The notes under the pieces were generated by a model. The model ran no database searches. It was not told the origin of the DNA and worked only from the letters and a program-made list of their open reading frames with translations. Position numbers and translations under genes: made by a program. Shown one piece after another: positions 54,900-62,858 of a DNA stretch of 64,000 bases (the first letter of the stretch is position 1; each line of letters opens with the position of its first letter). Origin of the DNA: Bacteroides congonensis (GTDB taxonomy: Bacteria > Bacteroidota > Bacteroidia > Bacteroidales > Bacteroidaceae); NCBI RefSeq assembly GCF_900130125.1, contig NZ_FQXY01000011.1, forward strand, positions 558,001 through 622,000, read 5' to 3'.

Positions 54900-55460
54900 A
54901 TGAAGGAAGAAGAGTTGATAGAGCAAGTGAAAAATGGTAATAATATAGCTTTTGCTGCATTATATGATTACTATTGGCAGAAAGTCTATAATTTTACCAA
55001 GCTATATGTAACTTCTTCTGATAGTATTTCTGAAATTGTGCAGGATGTTTTTGTGAAGTTCTGGGAATCACGCCATTTATTGGATAGTAACAGGAAGGTG
55101 GAGGGCTTTTTATTTATTATTACCCGGAATATCATTTTTAATAAGGCACGTAGCAGGATGCGTGAAGATATGTTCAAAATGACGGTATTACGTTCCATTG
55201 AGAATGAAGAGCCGTATAATCAGGAAGACCGGATGGTGGCTGAGGATTTGAAGGAATATATCGACCGGTTGATCGCTGTTCTGCCAGAAAGACAACGTGA
55301 GATATTTTTAATGAGCAGGGAGGAGAATATGACTTATCGGGAGATTGCCCTTCGCTGCGGGATCGGTGAAAAAGCCGTAGAACGGCATATTCACCTCACC
55401 TTGAAATTTTTGAAAAAGAATCTTCTTTTATTCATGTTGTTTTCCATGCTCCCCGAGTGA
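54900..55460 (+). CDS. ECF sigma factor (FecI-like), second copy
   Basis: This 186-residue protein has region 2 (ALYDYYWQKVYNFTKLYV, VQDVFVKFWESRH, VEGFLFIITRNIIFNKARSR) and region 4 (RLIAVLPERQREIFLMSREENMTYREIALRCGIGEKAVERHIHLTLKFLK). It is clearly paralogous to the sigma at 41712. The frame opens 26 codons earlier, but the promoter box sits inside that extension, so ATG 54900 is chosen. The gene ends inside the last 29 bp of the convergent GH109 gene. It is the likely partner of the PUL-B FecR, though placed at the far end of the locus. Confidence 0.92.
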   Translation: MKEEELIEQVKNGNNIAFAALYDYYWQKVYNFTKLYVTSSDSISEIVQDVFVKFWESRHLLDSNRKVEGFLFIITRNIIFNKARSRMREDMFKMTVLRSIENEEPYNQEDRMVAEDLKEYIDRLIAVLPERQREIFLMSREENMTYREIALRCGIGEKAVERHIHLTLKFLKKNLLLFMLFSMLPE

Positions 55461-56691
55461 AGTCGGGTATACTCATCGGCATGCTTCCATTCAACACGGA
55501 TTTTTCGCTTAATTCTGTGATACATGACCATTCGGCAGCGTCGTACACGTCCATATCCAGTGGAAGCCCGTTGCGCAGGCAGTAGATAAGGCGGTAATCC
55601 ATCACATAGTTCATTTCATTGGGTAGTCCCTTGCGGTGTGCTTCTTCACCGATAGTTGCGCTGAATGGGTGTTTGTATCGTGCCATCATTTTTTCTAATC
55701 TTTCTCCGGCAAGCGGTGTGTCGCCGTTCGGATCCAGTGTTATGCATGGAACCGGATATTTCTGCGCAAATCCCAATGTGCCGCATACTGTTTGCAGACG
55801 GCTGTAAGGACGCGGAGTGGATACGCTGTACTGAAGCATGATTGTTTTTCCCTTGACCGTATGGATAAGCGTTGTATTGACATCCCCCAATTGATATTTC
55901 TGACAAGCTTCCGGTGAGTACTCACCAAACATCCGGCGGGCATATTCGCTCATTCCTGCCTGATGGGTAGACATGGAAACAAGATATTCCATCCGGTCGC
56001 TACGGTGAATGTCGAGAATCTGACAGGCAGGACCCAGACCATGGGTAGGGTAAGGATTGCCGGTATGTTCGATGCTGTATCTTTTTCCCCAATGATTGTG
56101 GTAGCCGCCTTCGCTTTCCTCGGCAAAATACATCGAACGAAGGTCGTGAATGTAAGCTCCTTCTACATGCATGATTTCTCCAAGTATTCCCCGGCGAGCC
56201 ATATTAAGTGTAGTCAATGCGAAAGGGTCGTAACAGCAGTTCTCTAACATGATGCAGTGGCGGCGGGTTCTCTCCGCTGTGTCCACTAGTTGCCAACATT
56301 CATCCACGCTCATGGCTGCCGGAACTTCAATGGCTACGTGTTTCTTACATTCCATGGCGAAGGTAGCCATCGGTGTATGCATCAGCCAGTCGGTACAGAT
56401 GAAGACCAAATCCAATCCATCCGATTCGCACATCTTTTTCCAACCGTCCGTTCCGGTATATCCGATAGCTTCAGGGCGGTCTGCTTCTTTTAGTAGTTGT
56501 TGGGCTTTGTGAAGGTTGCCTTCCCTGATTTCGCAGAGAGCTTTTATCTCCACGCCTTCTATTTGGAGATAACGTTGAAGGGTGAGCAATCCCCGGTTAC
56601 CCAATCCTATAATTCCGATACGAACGGTTGGGATAGGGGGATGCGCTAACCGGAGCACGTGAGTTTGTGTCAGAGAATCTTTCATAATCAT
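55432..56691 (-). CDS. GH109-family (Gfo/Idh/MocA) enzyme without signal peptide
   Basis: This 419-residue protein has the Rossmann motif VRIGIIGLGNRGLL (about 23-36) and the GH109 signature YPTHGLGPACQILDIHRSDRM. Other blocks shared with the PUL-A GH109 are VSTPRPYSRLQ, LPLDMDVYDAAEWSC and a C-terminal VPDFTRG-like motif (IPDFTRGAW). There is no N-terminal signal, so it should act in the cytoplasm on an imported or phosphorylated substrate, unlike the exported paralogue. Residues around the middle (RSMYFAEESEGGYHNHW) are longer than in the exported form. It is convergent with sigma 2 and followed upstream by the tRNA terminator. Confidence 0.83.
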   Translation of the reverse strand: MIMKDSLTQTHVLRLAHPPIPTVRIGIIGLGNRGLLTLQRYLQIEGVEIKALCEIREGNLHKAQQLLKEADRPEAIGYTGTDGWKKMCESDGLDLVFICTDWLMHTPMATFAMECKKHVAIEVPAAMSVDECWQLVDTAERTRRHCIMLENCCYDPFALTTLNMARRGILGEIMHVEGAYIHDLRSMYFAEESEGGYHNHWGKRYSIEHTGNPYPTHGLGPACQILDIHRSDRMEYLVSMSTHQAGMSEYARRMFGEYSPEACQKYQLGDVNTTLIHTVKGKTIMLQYSVSTPRPYSRLQTVCGTLGFAQKYPVPCITLDPNGDTPLAGERLEKMMARYKHPFSATIGEEAHRKGLPNEMNYVMDYRLIYCLRNGLPLDMDVYDAAEWSCITELSEKSVLNGSMPMSIPDFTRGAWKTT

Positions 56692-56707
56692 AGCGGTCTG
56701 AAGTAAA

Positions 56708-56743
56708 ACAAAAAAAGAGAATCCAATTTCTCAGATTCTCTTT
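56708..56743 (-). terminator. Terminator of the tRNA-Tyr/tRNA-Gly unit
   Basis: The 9-bp stem AAGAGAATC/GATTCTCTT (within 56714-56742) is followed on the minus strand by a run of U. It lies just past the 3' end of tRNA-Gly. Confidence 0.85.
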
Positions 56744-56747
56744 GGAG

Positions 56748-56820
56748 AGCGGAAGACGGGGCTCAAACCCGCGACCCTCAGCTTGGAAGGCTAATGCTCT
56801 ATCAACTGAGCTACTTCCGC
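56748..56820 (-). tRNA. tRNA-Gly (anticodon TCC)
   Basis: The minus strand folds as a standard cloverleaf. Acceptor GCGGAAG pairs with CTTCCGC and the D-arm is AGCTCAGTTGATAGAGC. The anticodon loop CTTCCAA carries TCC, and the T-arm contains GGTTTGAGCC. Discriminator base is U, as usual for tRNA-Gly. CCA is not encoded. 73 nt. Confidence 0.95.
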
Positions 56821-56828
56821 AATTTTTG

Positions 56829-56911
56829 TGGGCAAAGATGGATTCGAACCACCGAAGTCGAAAGACAGCAGATTTACAGTCTGCCCCATTTGGCCACTCT
56901 GGTATTTGCCC
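56829..56911 (-). tRNA. tRNA-Tyr (anticodon GTA)
   Basis: Minus strand, acceptor GGGCAAA with TTTGCCC, discriminator A, anticodon loop CTGTAAA with GTA. A long variable arm, typical of tRNA-Tyr, and a T-arm containing GGTTCGAATCC are present. 83 nt. It is 8 bp upstream of tRNA-Gly and cotranscribed with it. Confidence 0.95.
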
Positions 56912-56950
56912 TTTTTTGCTTTTGAGATAGTTTGTTTCTCAATTGCGGTG

Positions 56951-56981
56951 CAAAGATACAACTATTTATTTAAACTCCAAA
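56951..56981 (-). promoter_or_regulatory. Promoter of the tRNA-Tyr/tRNA-Gly unit
   Basis: On the minus strand, TTTG (56978-56981), 19 nt, then TATCTTTG (56951-56958), an ideal Bacteroides promoter. The -33 box lies inside the 3' end of ribH. Confidence 0.85.
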
Positions 56982-57456
56982 CAAAATCTATCATTTTTAT
57001 TGCAGAAATTGCACATTCGTCTCCTTTGTTACCTAGCTTGCCACCGGCGCGATCCTCTGCTTGCTCCATTGTATTAGTGGTAATTAATCCGTAAATAACT
57101 GGTATATCGCCAGTTGCGTTTAATTCGGTAATTCCTTGAGTGGCTCCCATACAAACATAATCAAAATGCGGGGTATCTCCTTTAATTACGCAACCAATTG
57201 CAATAATTGCATCGATATCGCAATTTTCCATCATTTGGTTCGCACCGAAAGTTAGTTCAAAACTTCCCGGAACTGTTTTCACCAGAATGTTTTCTTCTTT
57301 AGCTCCGTGTTTTTTCAATGTTTCGACTGCGCCTTTCAGCAAAGCACCTGTAATATTATAGTTCCATTCGGATACGACAATGCCGAATTTCATATCTTCA
57401 GCGTTCGGAACGGAGTTGAAATCGTATTCGGATAAATTATGATAAGCTGTTGCCAT
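56962..57456 (-). CDS. ribH: 6,7-dimethyl-8-ribityllumazine synthase
   Basis: This 164-residue enzyme catalyses the penultimate step of riboflavin synthesis, condensing the ribityl-aminopyrimidine with dihydroxybutanone phosphate. Family motifs are visible: FGIVVSEWNYNITGALL, VPGSFELTFGA, AIIAIGCVIKGDTPHFDYV (with the catalytic His) and PVIYGLITTNTMEQAEDRAG. The length is normal. Its 3' end holds the promoter of the tRNA unit. Confidence 0.97.
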   Translation of the reverse strand: MATAYHNLSEYDFNSVPNAEDMKFGIVVSEWNYNITGALLKGAVETLKKHGAKEENILVKTVPGSFELTFGANQMMENCDIDAIIAIGCVIKGDTPHFDYVCMGATQGITELNATGDIPVIYGLITTNTMEQAEDRAGGKLGNKGDECAISAIKMIDFVWSLNK

Positions 57457-57506
57457 AATAAATTGAGAATTAAAAATTAAAAAATGAAAGTTTTAGAAAG
57501 GATTGA

Positions 57507-57588
57507 GAAAAAAGGCACGGATTACACGGATTTCACGGTTGTAGTTGATAACTGTTTTAATCCGTGTCAATCTGTGTAATCCGTGCCT
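57507..57588 (-). terminator. Long inverted repeat terminator after the TPR gene
   Basis: Arms of 18 bp (57513-57530 with 57571-57588, one mismatch) are built of CACGGATT/AATCCGTG units and are followed on the minus strand by six U. Further short copies (CACGG, AATCCGTG) lie inside the loop. Confidence 0.8.
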
Positions 57589-57614
57589 GAATATCCTATA
57601 TATAACAAGGTGTA

Positions 57615-58298
57615 TTATTTCTTCATCAGTTTGGCCTGCTCGATATATTTGTCGATGTCCATAGCTTGGTAAGACTGGAAGTATTTATCCTTGATCTTAG
57701 TGTAAGCTTTTATAGCATCGTCAAATTTGTTTTGTTTCACCAGGATTTCTCCGGCTTGTACCAAGAAGATCGGGCTCAATGTGTTGTTGTCAGCTTTGTC
57801 TGCTGCCGAGAGCAAAGTAGAGGCTGCTTTATCCAGTTGTCCGAGTTGTGCATAGCAGTTGCCGGCAGCACCCAAAATAGCCGGAGCAACCATTTGGTCG
57901 TTTCCATTGAAGCTATCCAGCATCTTCACTGCTTCTTCGTATTTGCCAAGTTGTGCATAGCAAATACCTGCATAAGCTTTCGCTAAATTAGCGGCTTTTG
58001 TTCCGCTGTAGTCATCTGCTACTTTCAGGAAACCTGCAAAACCGATGCTGTCACCGTTCAGTGCTTGCTCGAAAGCATCCTGTTCAAAGTATTCCTGTCC
58101 TTTGAAAAGAGCTGCCTGTGCTTTTTCTTCACGTGGTTCAGCATAGAGGTTCTTATACATGATAAAACCTGCTACAATAATAATCACAGCAACAACACCG
58201 CCGATGATTGCGTTTTTGTACTTGATAAGAAATGCTTCCGATTGTGTCAGTGCATCTTCTACGTTCAGATGTTCGTTCTGATTCTTTTGTTCTGCCAT
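57615..58298 (-). CDS. Membrane-anchored TPR protein (YfgM-like)
   Basis: This 227-residue protein has a short cytosolic N-terminus and a single membrane helix (about 29-48, AIIGGVVAVIIIVAGFIMYK). Tandem TPR motifs follow (about 60-215; AKAYAGICYAQLGKYEEAVKML, GAAGNCYAQLGQLDKAASTL). The topology resembles YfgM, a periplasmic TPR protein linked to the Sec translocon; the function in Bacteroides is unproven. It is divergent from recF, with a TAnnTTTG box on each strand in the gap. Confidence 0.75.
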   Translation of the reverse strand: MAEQKNQNEHLNVEDALTQSEAFLIKYKNAIIGGVVAVIIIVAGFIMYKNLYAEPREEKAQAALFKGQEYFEQDAFEQALNGDSIGFAGFLKVADDYSGTKAANLAKAYAGICYAQLGKYEEAVKMLDSFNGNDQMVAPAILGAAGNCYAQLGQLDKAASTLLSAADKADNNTLSPIFLVQAGEILVKQNKFDDAIKAYTKIKDKYFQSYQAMDIDKYIEQAKLMKK

Positions 58299-58346
58299 TT
58301 TATATGATTCTTTTTGTTATTATTCACGGTTTGATATTTCGACTCG

Positions 58347-58354
58347 CAAAAGTA
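58347..58354 (-). promoter_or_regulatory. -7 box of the TPR gene
   Basis: TACTTTTG on the minus strand matches TAnnTTTG, about 49 bp before the TPR start codon. Confidence 0.55.
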
Positions 58355-58428
58355 GTTTTTTTATATCTACAAATGAAATTTAGAGCCATCTTTTTTTGTT
58401 TTACACCCGAAAACCACGAAAATCTTGC

Positions 58429-58436
58429 TACTTTTG
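58429..58436 (+). promoter_or_regulatory. -7 box of recF
   Basis: TACTTTTG matches TAnnTTTG, 22 bp before the recF ATG at 58459. It lies inside the longer reading frame that begins at 58396 and so argues against that upstream start. Confidence 0.6.
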
Positions 58437-58458
58437 TGAACAAATTAACGCGTACACA

Positions 58459-59565
58459 ATGATACTGAAACGAATATCCATATTAAACTATAAGAATCTG
58501 GAAGAGGTGGAGCTGGGATTCTCCGCCAAGCTGAATTGTTTTTTCGGGCAGAATGGGATGGGAAAGACGAATCTGCTGGATGCAGTGTATTTTTTGTCTT
58601 TCTGCAAAAGTTCCGGCAATCCGATTGATTCACAGAATATTCGTCATGAACAGGACTTCTTCGTTATCCAGGGCTTTTATGAAGCCGAGGACGGGACTCC
58701 CGAGGAAATATATTGCGGGATGAAACGTCGTTCGAAGAAGCAGTTTAAGCGTAACAAGAAGGAGTATAGCCGTTTTTCCGACCACATCGGTTTTTTGCCT
58801 TTGGTCATGGTGTCGCCAGCCGACTCTGAATTGATAGCCGGGGGAAGTGAAGAACGGCGCCGGTTTATGGATGTCGTGATTTCCCAGTATGATAAGGAGT
58901 ATCTGGATGCGCTGATACGGTATAACAAAGCATTGACACAACGCAACACCTTGCTGAAAAGTGAGTTCCCTGTGGAAGAAGAACTGTTTCTGGTATGGGA
59001 AGAAATGATGGCGCAGGCCGGTGAAGTTGTATTCAGAAAGCGTGAGGCGTTTATCAAAGAGTTTATTCCCATCTTCCAGTCTTTCTATTCTTTCATTTCA
59101 CAGGATAAGGAACAGGTCGGATTGTCTTATGAGTCTCATGCACGGGATGCTTCTTTGATGGAAGTGCTGAAGCAAAGCAGGGAACGGGACAAGATTATGG
59201 GATTCTCCTTGCGGGGAATTCATAAGGATGAGCTGAATATGATGCTGGGCGAGTTTCCGATAAAGAAGGAAGGGTCGCAGGGGCAGAATAAAACGTATTT
59301 GGTGGCATTGAAATTGGCACAGTTTGACTTTTTGAAACGTACCGGAAGGACTGTTCCTTTATTATTGTTGGATGATATTTTCGATAAACTGGACGCTTCG
59401 CGTGTGGAACAGATCGTTAAATTGGTTGCGGGAGATAACTTCGGGCAGATATTTATAACGGATACGAACCGGGAACATTTGGATCGTATCTTGCATAAGG
59501 TAGGCAGTGATTTTAAGATTTTCCGTGTGGAAGCAGGAGTAATTCACGAAATGGAAGCTGAATAA
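58459..59565 (+). CDS. recF: DNA replication/repair protein RecF
   Basis: This 368-residue SMC-like ATPase loads RecA at gaps. Walker A is FFGQNGMGKTNLLDAVYFLSF (Lys near residue 36). The signature-like VSPADSELIAGGSEERRRFMD and the Walker B/D-loop PLLLLDDIFDKLDASR with ITDTNREHL are present. The chosen ATG gives the normal RecF N-terminus (MILKRISILNYKNLEEVEL). The stop codon overlaps the next gene's ATG (TAATG), so the two are translationally coupled. Confidence 0.97.
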   Translation: MILKRISILNYKNLEEVELGFSAKLNCFFGQNGMGKTNLLDAVYFLSFCKSSGNPIDSQNIRHEQDFFVIQGFYEAEDGTPEEIYCGMKRRSKKQFKRNKKEYSRFSDHIGFLPLVMVSPADSELIAGGSEERRRFMDVVISQYDKEYLDALIRYNKALTQRNTLLKSEFPVEEELFLVWEEMMAQAGEVVFRKREAFIKEFIPIFQSFYSFISQDKEQVGLSYESHARDASLMEVLKQSRERDKIMGFSLRGIHKDELNMMLGEFPIKKEGSQGQNKTYLVALKLAQFDFLKRTGRTVPLLLLDDIFDKLDASRVEQIVKLVAGDNFGQIFITDTNREHLDRILHKVGSDFKIFRVEAGVIHEMEAE

Positions 59566-59852
59566 TGAAACGTAACGATGCAGAACCAATAGGAAAACTG
59601 ATTCAGCAGTTTCTTCGTCAGGAGAGTTTGGAATCTCCGTTGAACGAACAAAGATTGTTGGATGCCTGGCCCAAAATCCTGGGACCTGCGGCGGCTTATA
59701 CCAACAATCTTTATATTCGTAACCAGACTTTATATGTGCATCTCACTTCCGCAGCTCTTCGTCAGGAATTGATGATGGGACGCGAAATGCTGGTAAGTGC
59801 ACTTAATGAAAAAGTGGGGGCTACGGTTATTACAAATATCATTTTCCGGTGA
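59565..59852 (+). CDS. DUF721/DciA-like protein
   Basis: This 95-residue protein overlaps the recF stop by one base. The motif DAWPKILGPAAAYTNNLYIRNQTLYVHLTSAALRQELMM matches the DUF721/DciA fold, which in other bacteria recruits the replicative helicase. Pairing with recF is common in Bacteroidetes. Its 3' end overlaps the convergent PHP phosphatase gene by 14 bp. Confidence 0.85.
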   Translation: MKRNDAEPIGKLIQQFLRQESLESPLNEQRLLDAWPKILGPAAAYTNNLYIRNQTLYVHLTSAALRQELMMGREMLVSALNEKVGATVITNIIFR

Positions 59853-60630
59853 GGAAAGGTATCGTGTCTGTTACCTTTATTCCCAACTTCTTGAGTGTTT
59901 CGCCTGCACGGTCATAATAGAATGGTGCTTCCAGATACTGATTATTATGTGCATCCACTCCGATAATGGCAGTACAGCCTTCGTGAGCAGCTATTTCCCA
60001 GAAGTCGGGGTGAGGGATCGTTATAATTCCGTGATCCTCATTGTAGTCTTCGTAGCCGAGGTTATACTCCAACGGCAGATTTAACCGTGCCGCTGTCCGG
60101 CAGATGTGTCTGCTGACTAATTTGCAGTGACGGTCGAATCGGGGATAGGAACGCATGAATAAATCAGGGTGTGCCAGGTAAGCGAATAGTCCGCTTTCCA
60201 TCCCTTCAATGGCGCTCTCTTCATAAAGTTCGAGCATATCCACCGTATCTGTATGCCGGCCGAAATAAGGAAACTTCTCGTCTGTATGAAAATGGTGATT
60301 TCCGAAGATGATGTAATCCAATTGATATTCCTTGATGACTTCTTTCAACCAGTGCAGGTAATCCGGGAAATATTCACATTCCAGTCCTATTTTCAGGCTG
60401 ATTTGTTCTTTGTACTTTTCCCGTAACGAACGGAGACTTTCTACATACTCCGGCAGTTCTTTGGGAGTCATGCGGATGTCGGATACATAATTGGTATTGT
60501 ATTTCCACGGGGTATGGTCAGAGAATCCTAATTCCTGATAACCGCCTTTGATGGCGCTTAAAACAAATTCTTCGTCACTCCCTGTCGCATGATGGCAGCG
60601 GGTGGTATGGGTGTGATAATTCGTCCTCAT
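59839..60630 (-). CDS. PHP-family histidinol-phosphatase-like hydrolase
   Basis: This 263-residue protein has PHP motifs: YHTHTTRCHHATG (metal ligands near residues 6-14), ELGFSDHTPW, GLECEYFPDY, DYIIFGNHHFH and the C-terminal GVDAHNNQY. This is the HisK/HisJ class that dephosphorylates histidinol phosphate. No his genes are adjacent, so another phosphate substrate is possible. It starts 56 bp inside the 3' end of the 5-FCL gene. Confidence 0.85.
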   Translation of the reverse strand: MRTNYHTHTTRCHHATGSDEEFVLSAIKGGYQELGFSDHTPWKYNTNYVSDIRMTPKELPEYVESLRSLREKYKEQISLKIGLECEYFPDYLHWLKEVIKEYQLDYIIFGNHHFHTDEKFPYFGRHTDTVDMLELYEESAIEGMESGLFAYLAHPDLFMRSYPRFDRHCKLVSRHICRTAARLNLPLEYNLGYEDYNEDHGIITIPHPDFWEIAAHEGCTAIIGVDAHNNQYLEAPFYYDRAGETLKKLGIKVTDTIPFLTGK

Positions 60631-61165
60631 TGCTTGTTATGATTATGTCCATGCGTACATCGTATGAATCAGCAGGGACTTCTTCTACTAATTGGAACGG
60701 AAAGCAAATGCCTGCTTTATAGGCTGACGGAATACGTGACAGAAGGCGGTCATAATATCCCTTTCCCCGTCCCAGCCGGTTACCTTTGGCATCAAAAGCA
60801 ACTCCGGGAACGGCAATAAAGTCTATACTGGCATAGTCTGTGAATACTTCTCCGGTAGGTTCTTCTATTCCGTAACTACCGGTTGCCATGTCTTCAGGGC
60901 TGCTATATATGCGTAATTCCAATTCATCGCCAACGACTACCGGGAGCAGAATCCGTTTTTCATTACTCCATTTCCGGATAAATGCGTGCGTGTCTACTTC
61001 GTCTTTCAACGAATGGTAGAGCAATATAGTATTTGCCGCCCTGAAAGCCGGATGGGCTTCGAGGGCGGCAAGTACTTTAGCTGATTGCAACTTCAGCATA
61101 GCTGAACCCTCGTGACGGGTCTTCAGTGATGCTATATACTTGCGCAGTTCTTTTTTTCTTTCCAT
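60575..61165 (-). CDS. 5-formyltetrahydrofolate cyclo-ligase
   Basis: This 196-residue enzyme converts 5-formyl-THF to 5,10-methenyl-THF with ATP. Visible motifs are the N-terminal KKELRKYIASLK, the middle ILLYHSLKDEVDT and the nucleotide-binding RLGRGKGYYDRLLSRI. It starts 89 bp inside the 3' end of the upstream protease gene and itself overlaps the next gene by 56 bp. Both frames are needed, since the N-terminal helix of this family begins right at this Met. Confidence 0.93.
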   Translation of the reverse strand: MERKKELRKYIASLKTRHEGSAMLKLQSAKVLAALEAHPAFRAANTILLYHSLKDEVDTHAFIRKWSNEKRILLPVVVGDELELRIYSSPEDMATGSYGIEEPTGEVFTDYASIDFIAVPGVAFDAKGNRLGRGKGYYDRLLSRIPSAYKAGICFPFQLVEEVPADSYDVRMDIIITSNEDELSHPYHPLPSCDRE

Positions 61166-62828
61166 CTTTCTTGTCCTTTGTCACTTCTTCCTCTTCCACT
61201 GCTACCGGAGCTTTAGGGAAGGCTTCTCCTTTTTCGAGTATCTCGATACCTTTATTGACAGTGGCGTCTGTCTTGTTGAAGTATTGGAGATAGGCTTCCA
61301 ACCCTAGCATATTGTAGATGATGTTGCCATAGATATTCTTTTCTAGCAGCTTGTAGGATTTCTGGATAAGAATGTTTCTTCTTTTCACTCCCTTGCTGTC
61401 GGCAAAACGGACAAACTGTTCAACCAGACCCTGATGACGGAGATAGTTCAGTAACTCTTCTTCAGTCTCGTATTGGCTAAGTTTTTTCCGGTTATTATCC
61501 GTATATTGGAATGTAAACTGAATAGTCAGCCCACGGTTGATGACTGTAGAAAGATAGGAAGTGACTCCTGTCGTATCTTGTGGCACGAATATATCGGGCA
61601 TGATACCGCCGCCACCATATACAGTACGTCCCAGGCTCGTGTTATAACGTTCTTTCTCATTTTGCTTGATGCTGTCGCGGGAGAAGAACTCACCATGTTC
61701 GTAACGGTTGTATAAGTCGAGTTCATAGTTACGGTCTTTACCACTTTCGTAAGGACGTTGGATACAGCGTCCGGATGGAGTGTAGTAGCGGGCAATCGTC
61801 AGGCGGATAGCCGAACCATCGCTGAAGTCGATAGGTTGTTGAACCAGTCCCTTGCCAAAGGAACGGCGTCCTACTACTGTACCCCGGTCGTTGTCCTGGA
61901 TAGCTCCGGTGAAGATTTCACTGGCAGAGGCAGAACCTTCGTCAATCAATACGACGAGCGGCATCTTCTGACAGCTACCTGTGCCGTTGGCAAATTCTTC
62001 CGCACGCGGATATTTGCGGCCTTGAGTATATACAATCAGTTTTCCTTCAGGCAGGAACTCATTAACCATGCGGATAGCGGCTTCCATATATCCACCGGTA
62101 TTACCGCGCAGGTCGATAATCAACCCTTTACATTTCTTATGGTTGAGTTGAGCCAATGCATTGAGCAGTTCTACATGAGTGGTACGGCCGAATTTGCTGA
62201 CTTTTACGTAGCCGATGTCGTCATTTACCATATAAGCGGCATCAACCGTATTTTGAGGAATATCTCCACGGGTGATGCTAAAGTTCAATAGCTCTTTCTC
62301 TCCCATGCGTTTGACTCCTAGCTTCACTTGGGAACCTTTAGGCCCTTTAAGAGTACGCATCGCTCGTTCGTTAGTCACTTTTTTACCGACAAAGAGGCTG
62401 TCGTCTACGGTGACGATACGGTCGCCCGCCATCAGCCCTACTTTTTCGGAAGGGCCGCCCTGGATGACTGCATTCACATGAATGGTGTCATTCTGTATGG
62501 TGAATTGAATTCCGATTCCGCTAAAGCTGCCTTCCAGTTCAGAGTTGACTTCTTCAAGATTCTGAGCTGGGATGTAAGTTGAATGCGGATCGAGTTCGGC
62601 CAAAATCTGTGGCATCGCTTTTTCTACGAGATCGGTCATGTTAACAGTGTCTACATACTGGTCGTCTACAATTCGCAACAATGCATTCAGCTTGTTGGAA
62701 GAGCCGTTGATGATACCCAGGCGGTTGCCGGCGAAATGCTTGGCATAAAATGTGCCGATAAGAATCCCGAGAACCACGCTGACTGCTATGATGACAGGTG
62801 TGAAACGTGAAGAGTTTTTTGTACTCAT
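61077..62828 (-). CDS. C-terminal processing protease (S41, CtpA/Prc type)
   Basis: This 583-residue protein has an N-terminal membrane anchor (about 10-30, PVIIAVSVVLGILIGTFY) and a PDZ domain (about 85-175; GIGIQFTIQNDTIHVNAVIQGGPSEKVGLMAGDRIV). The S41 catalytic domain contains the Ser motif DEGSASASEIF and the Lys motif GRRSFGKGLVQ. It works in the periplasm in trimming or degrading proteins. The C-terminal tail is charged (EEEEVTKDKKDGKKKR), and its last 29 codons overlap the next gene in another frame. Confidence 0.94.
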   Translation of the reverse strand: MSTKNSSRFTPVIIAVSVVLGILIGTFYAKHFAGNRLGIINGSSNKLNALLRIVDDQYVDTVNMTDLVEKAMPQILAELDPHSTYIPAQNLEEVNSELEGSFSGIGIQFTIQNDTIHVNAVIQGGPSEKVGLMAGDRIVTVDDSLFVGKKVTNERAMRTLKGPKGSQVKLGVKRMGEKELLNFSITRGDIPQNTVDAAYMVNDDIGYVKVSKFGRTTHVELLNALAQLNHKKCKGLIIDLRGNTGGYMEAAIRMVNEFLPEGKLIVYTQGRKYPRAEEFANGTGSCQKMPLVVLIDEGSASASEIFTGAIQDNDRGTVVGRRSFGKGLVQQPIDFSDGSAIRLTIARYYTPSGRCIQRPYESGKDRNYELDLYNRYEHGEFFSRDSIKQNEKERYNTSLGRTVYGGGGIMPDIFVPQDTTGVTSYLSTVINRGLTIQFTFQYTDNNRKKLSQYETEEELLNYLRHQGLVEQFVRFADSKGVKRRNILIQKSYKLLEKNIYGNIIYNMLGLEAYLQYFNKTDATVNKGIEILEKGEAFPKAPVAVEEEEVTKDKKDGKKKRTAQVYSITEDPSRGFSYAEVAIS

Positions 62829-62858
62829 GTCTATTCCTTTTTTAAAACGTTCGTCTTA

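Noticed and set aside
56748..56911. tRNA pair as attachment site of a genomic island covering PUL-B
   Set aside because: No integrase, no duplicated tRNA 3' end and no shift in base composition were seen.
56742..56930. 62-codon ORF over the tRNA region
   Set aside because: It is the reverse complement of tRNA-Gly and tRNA-Tyr, which fold as cloverleaves.
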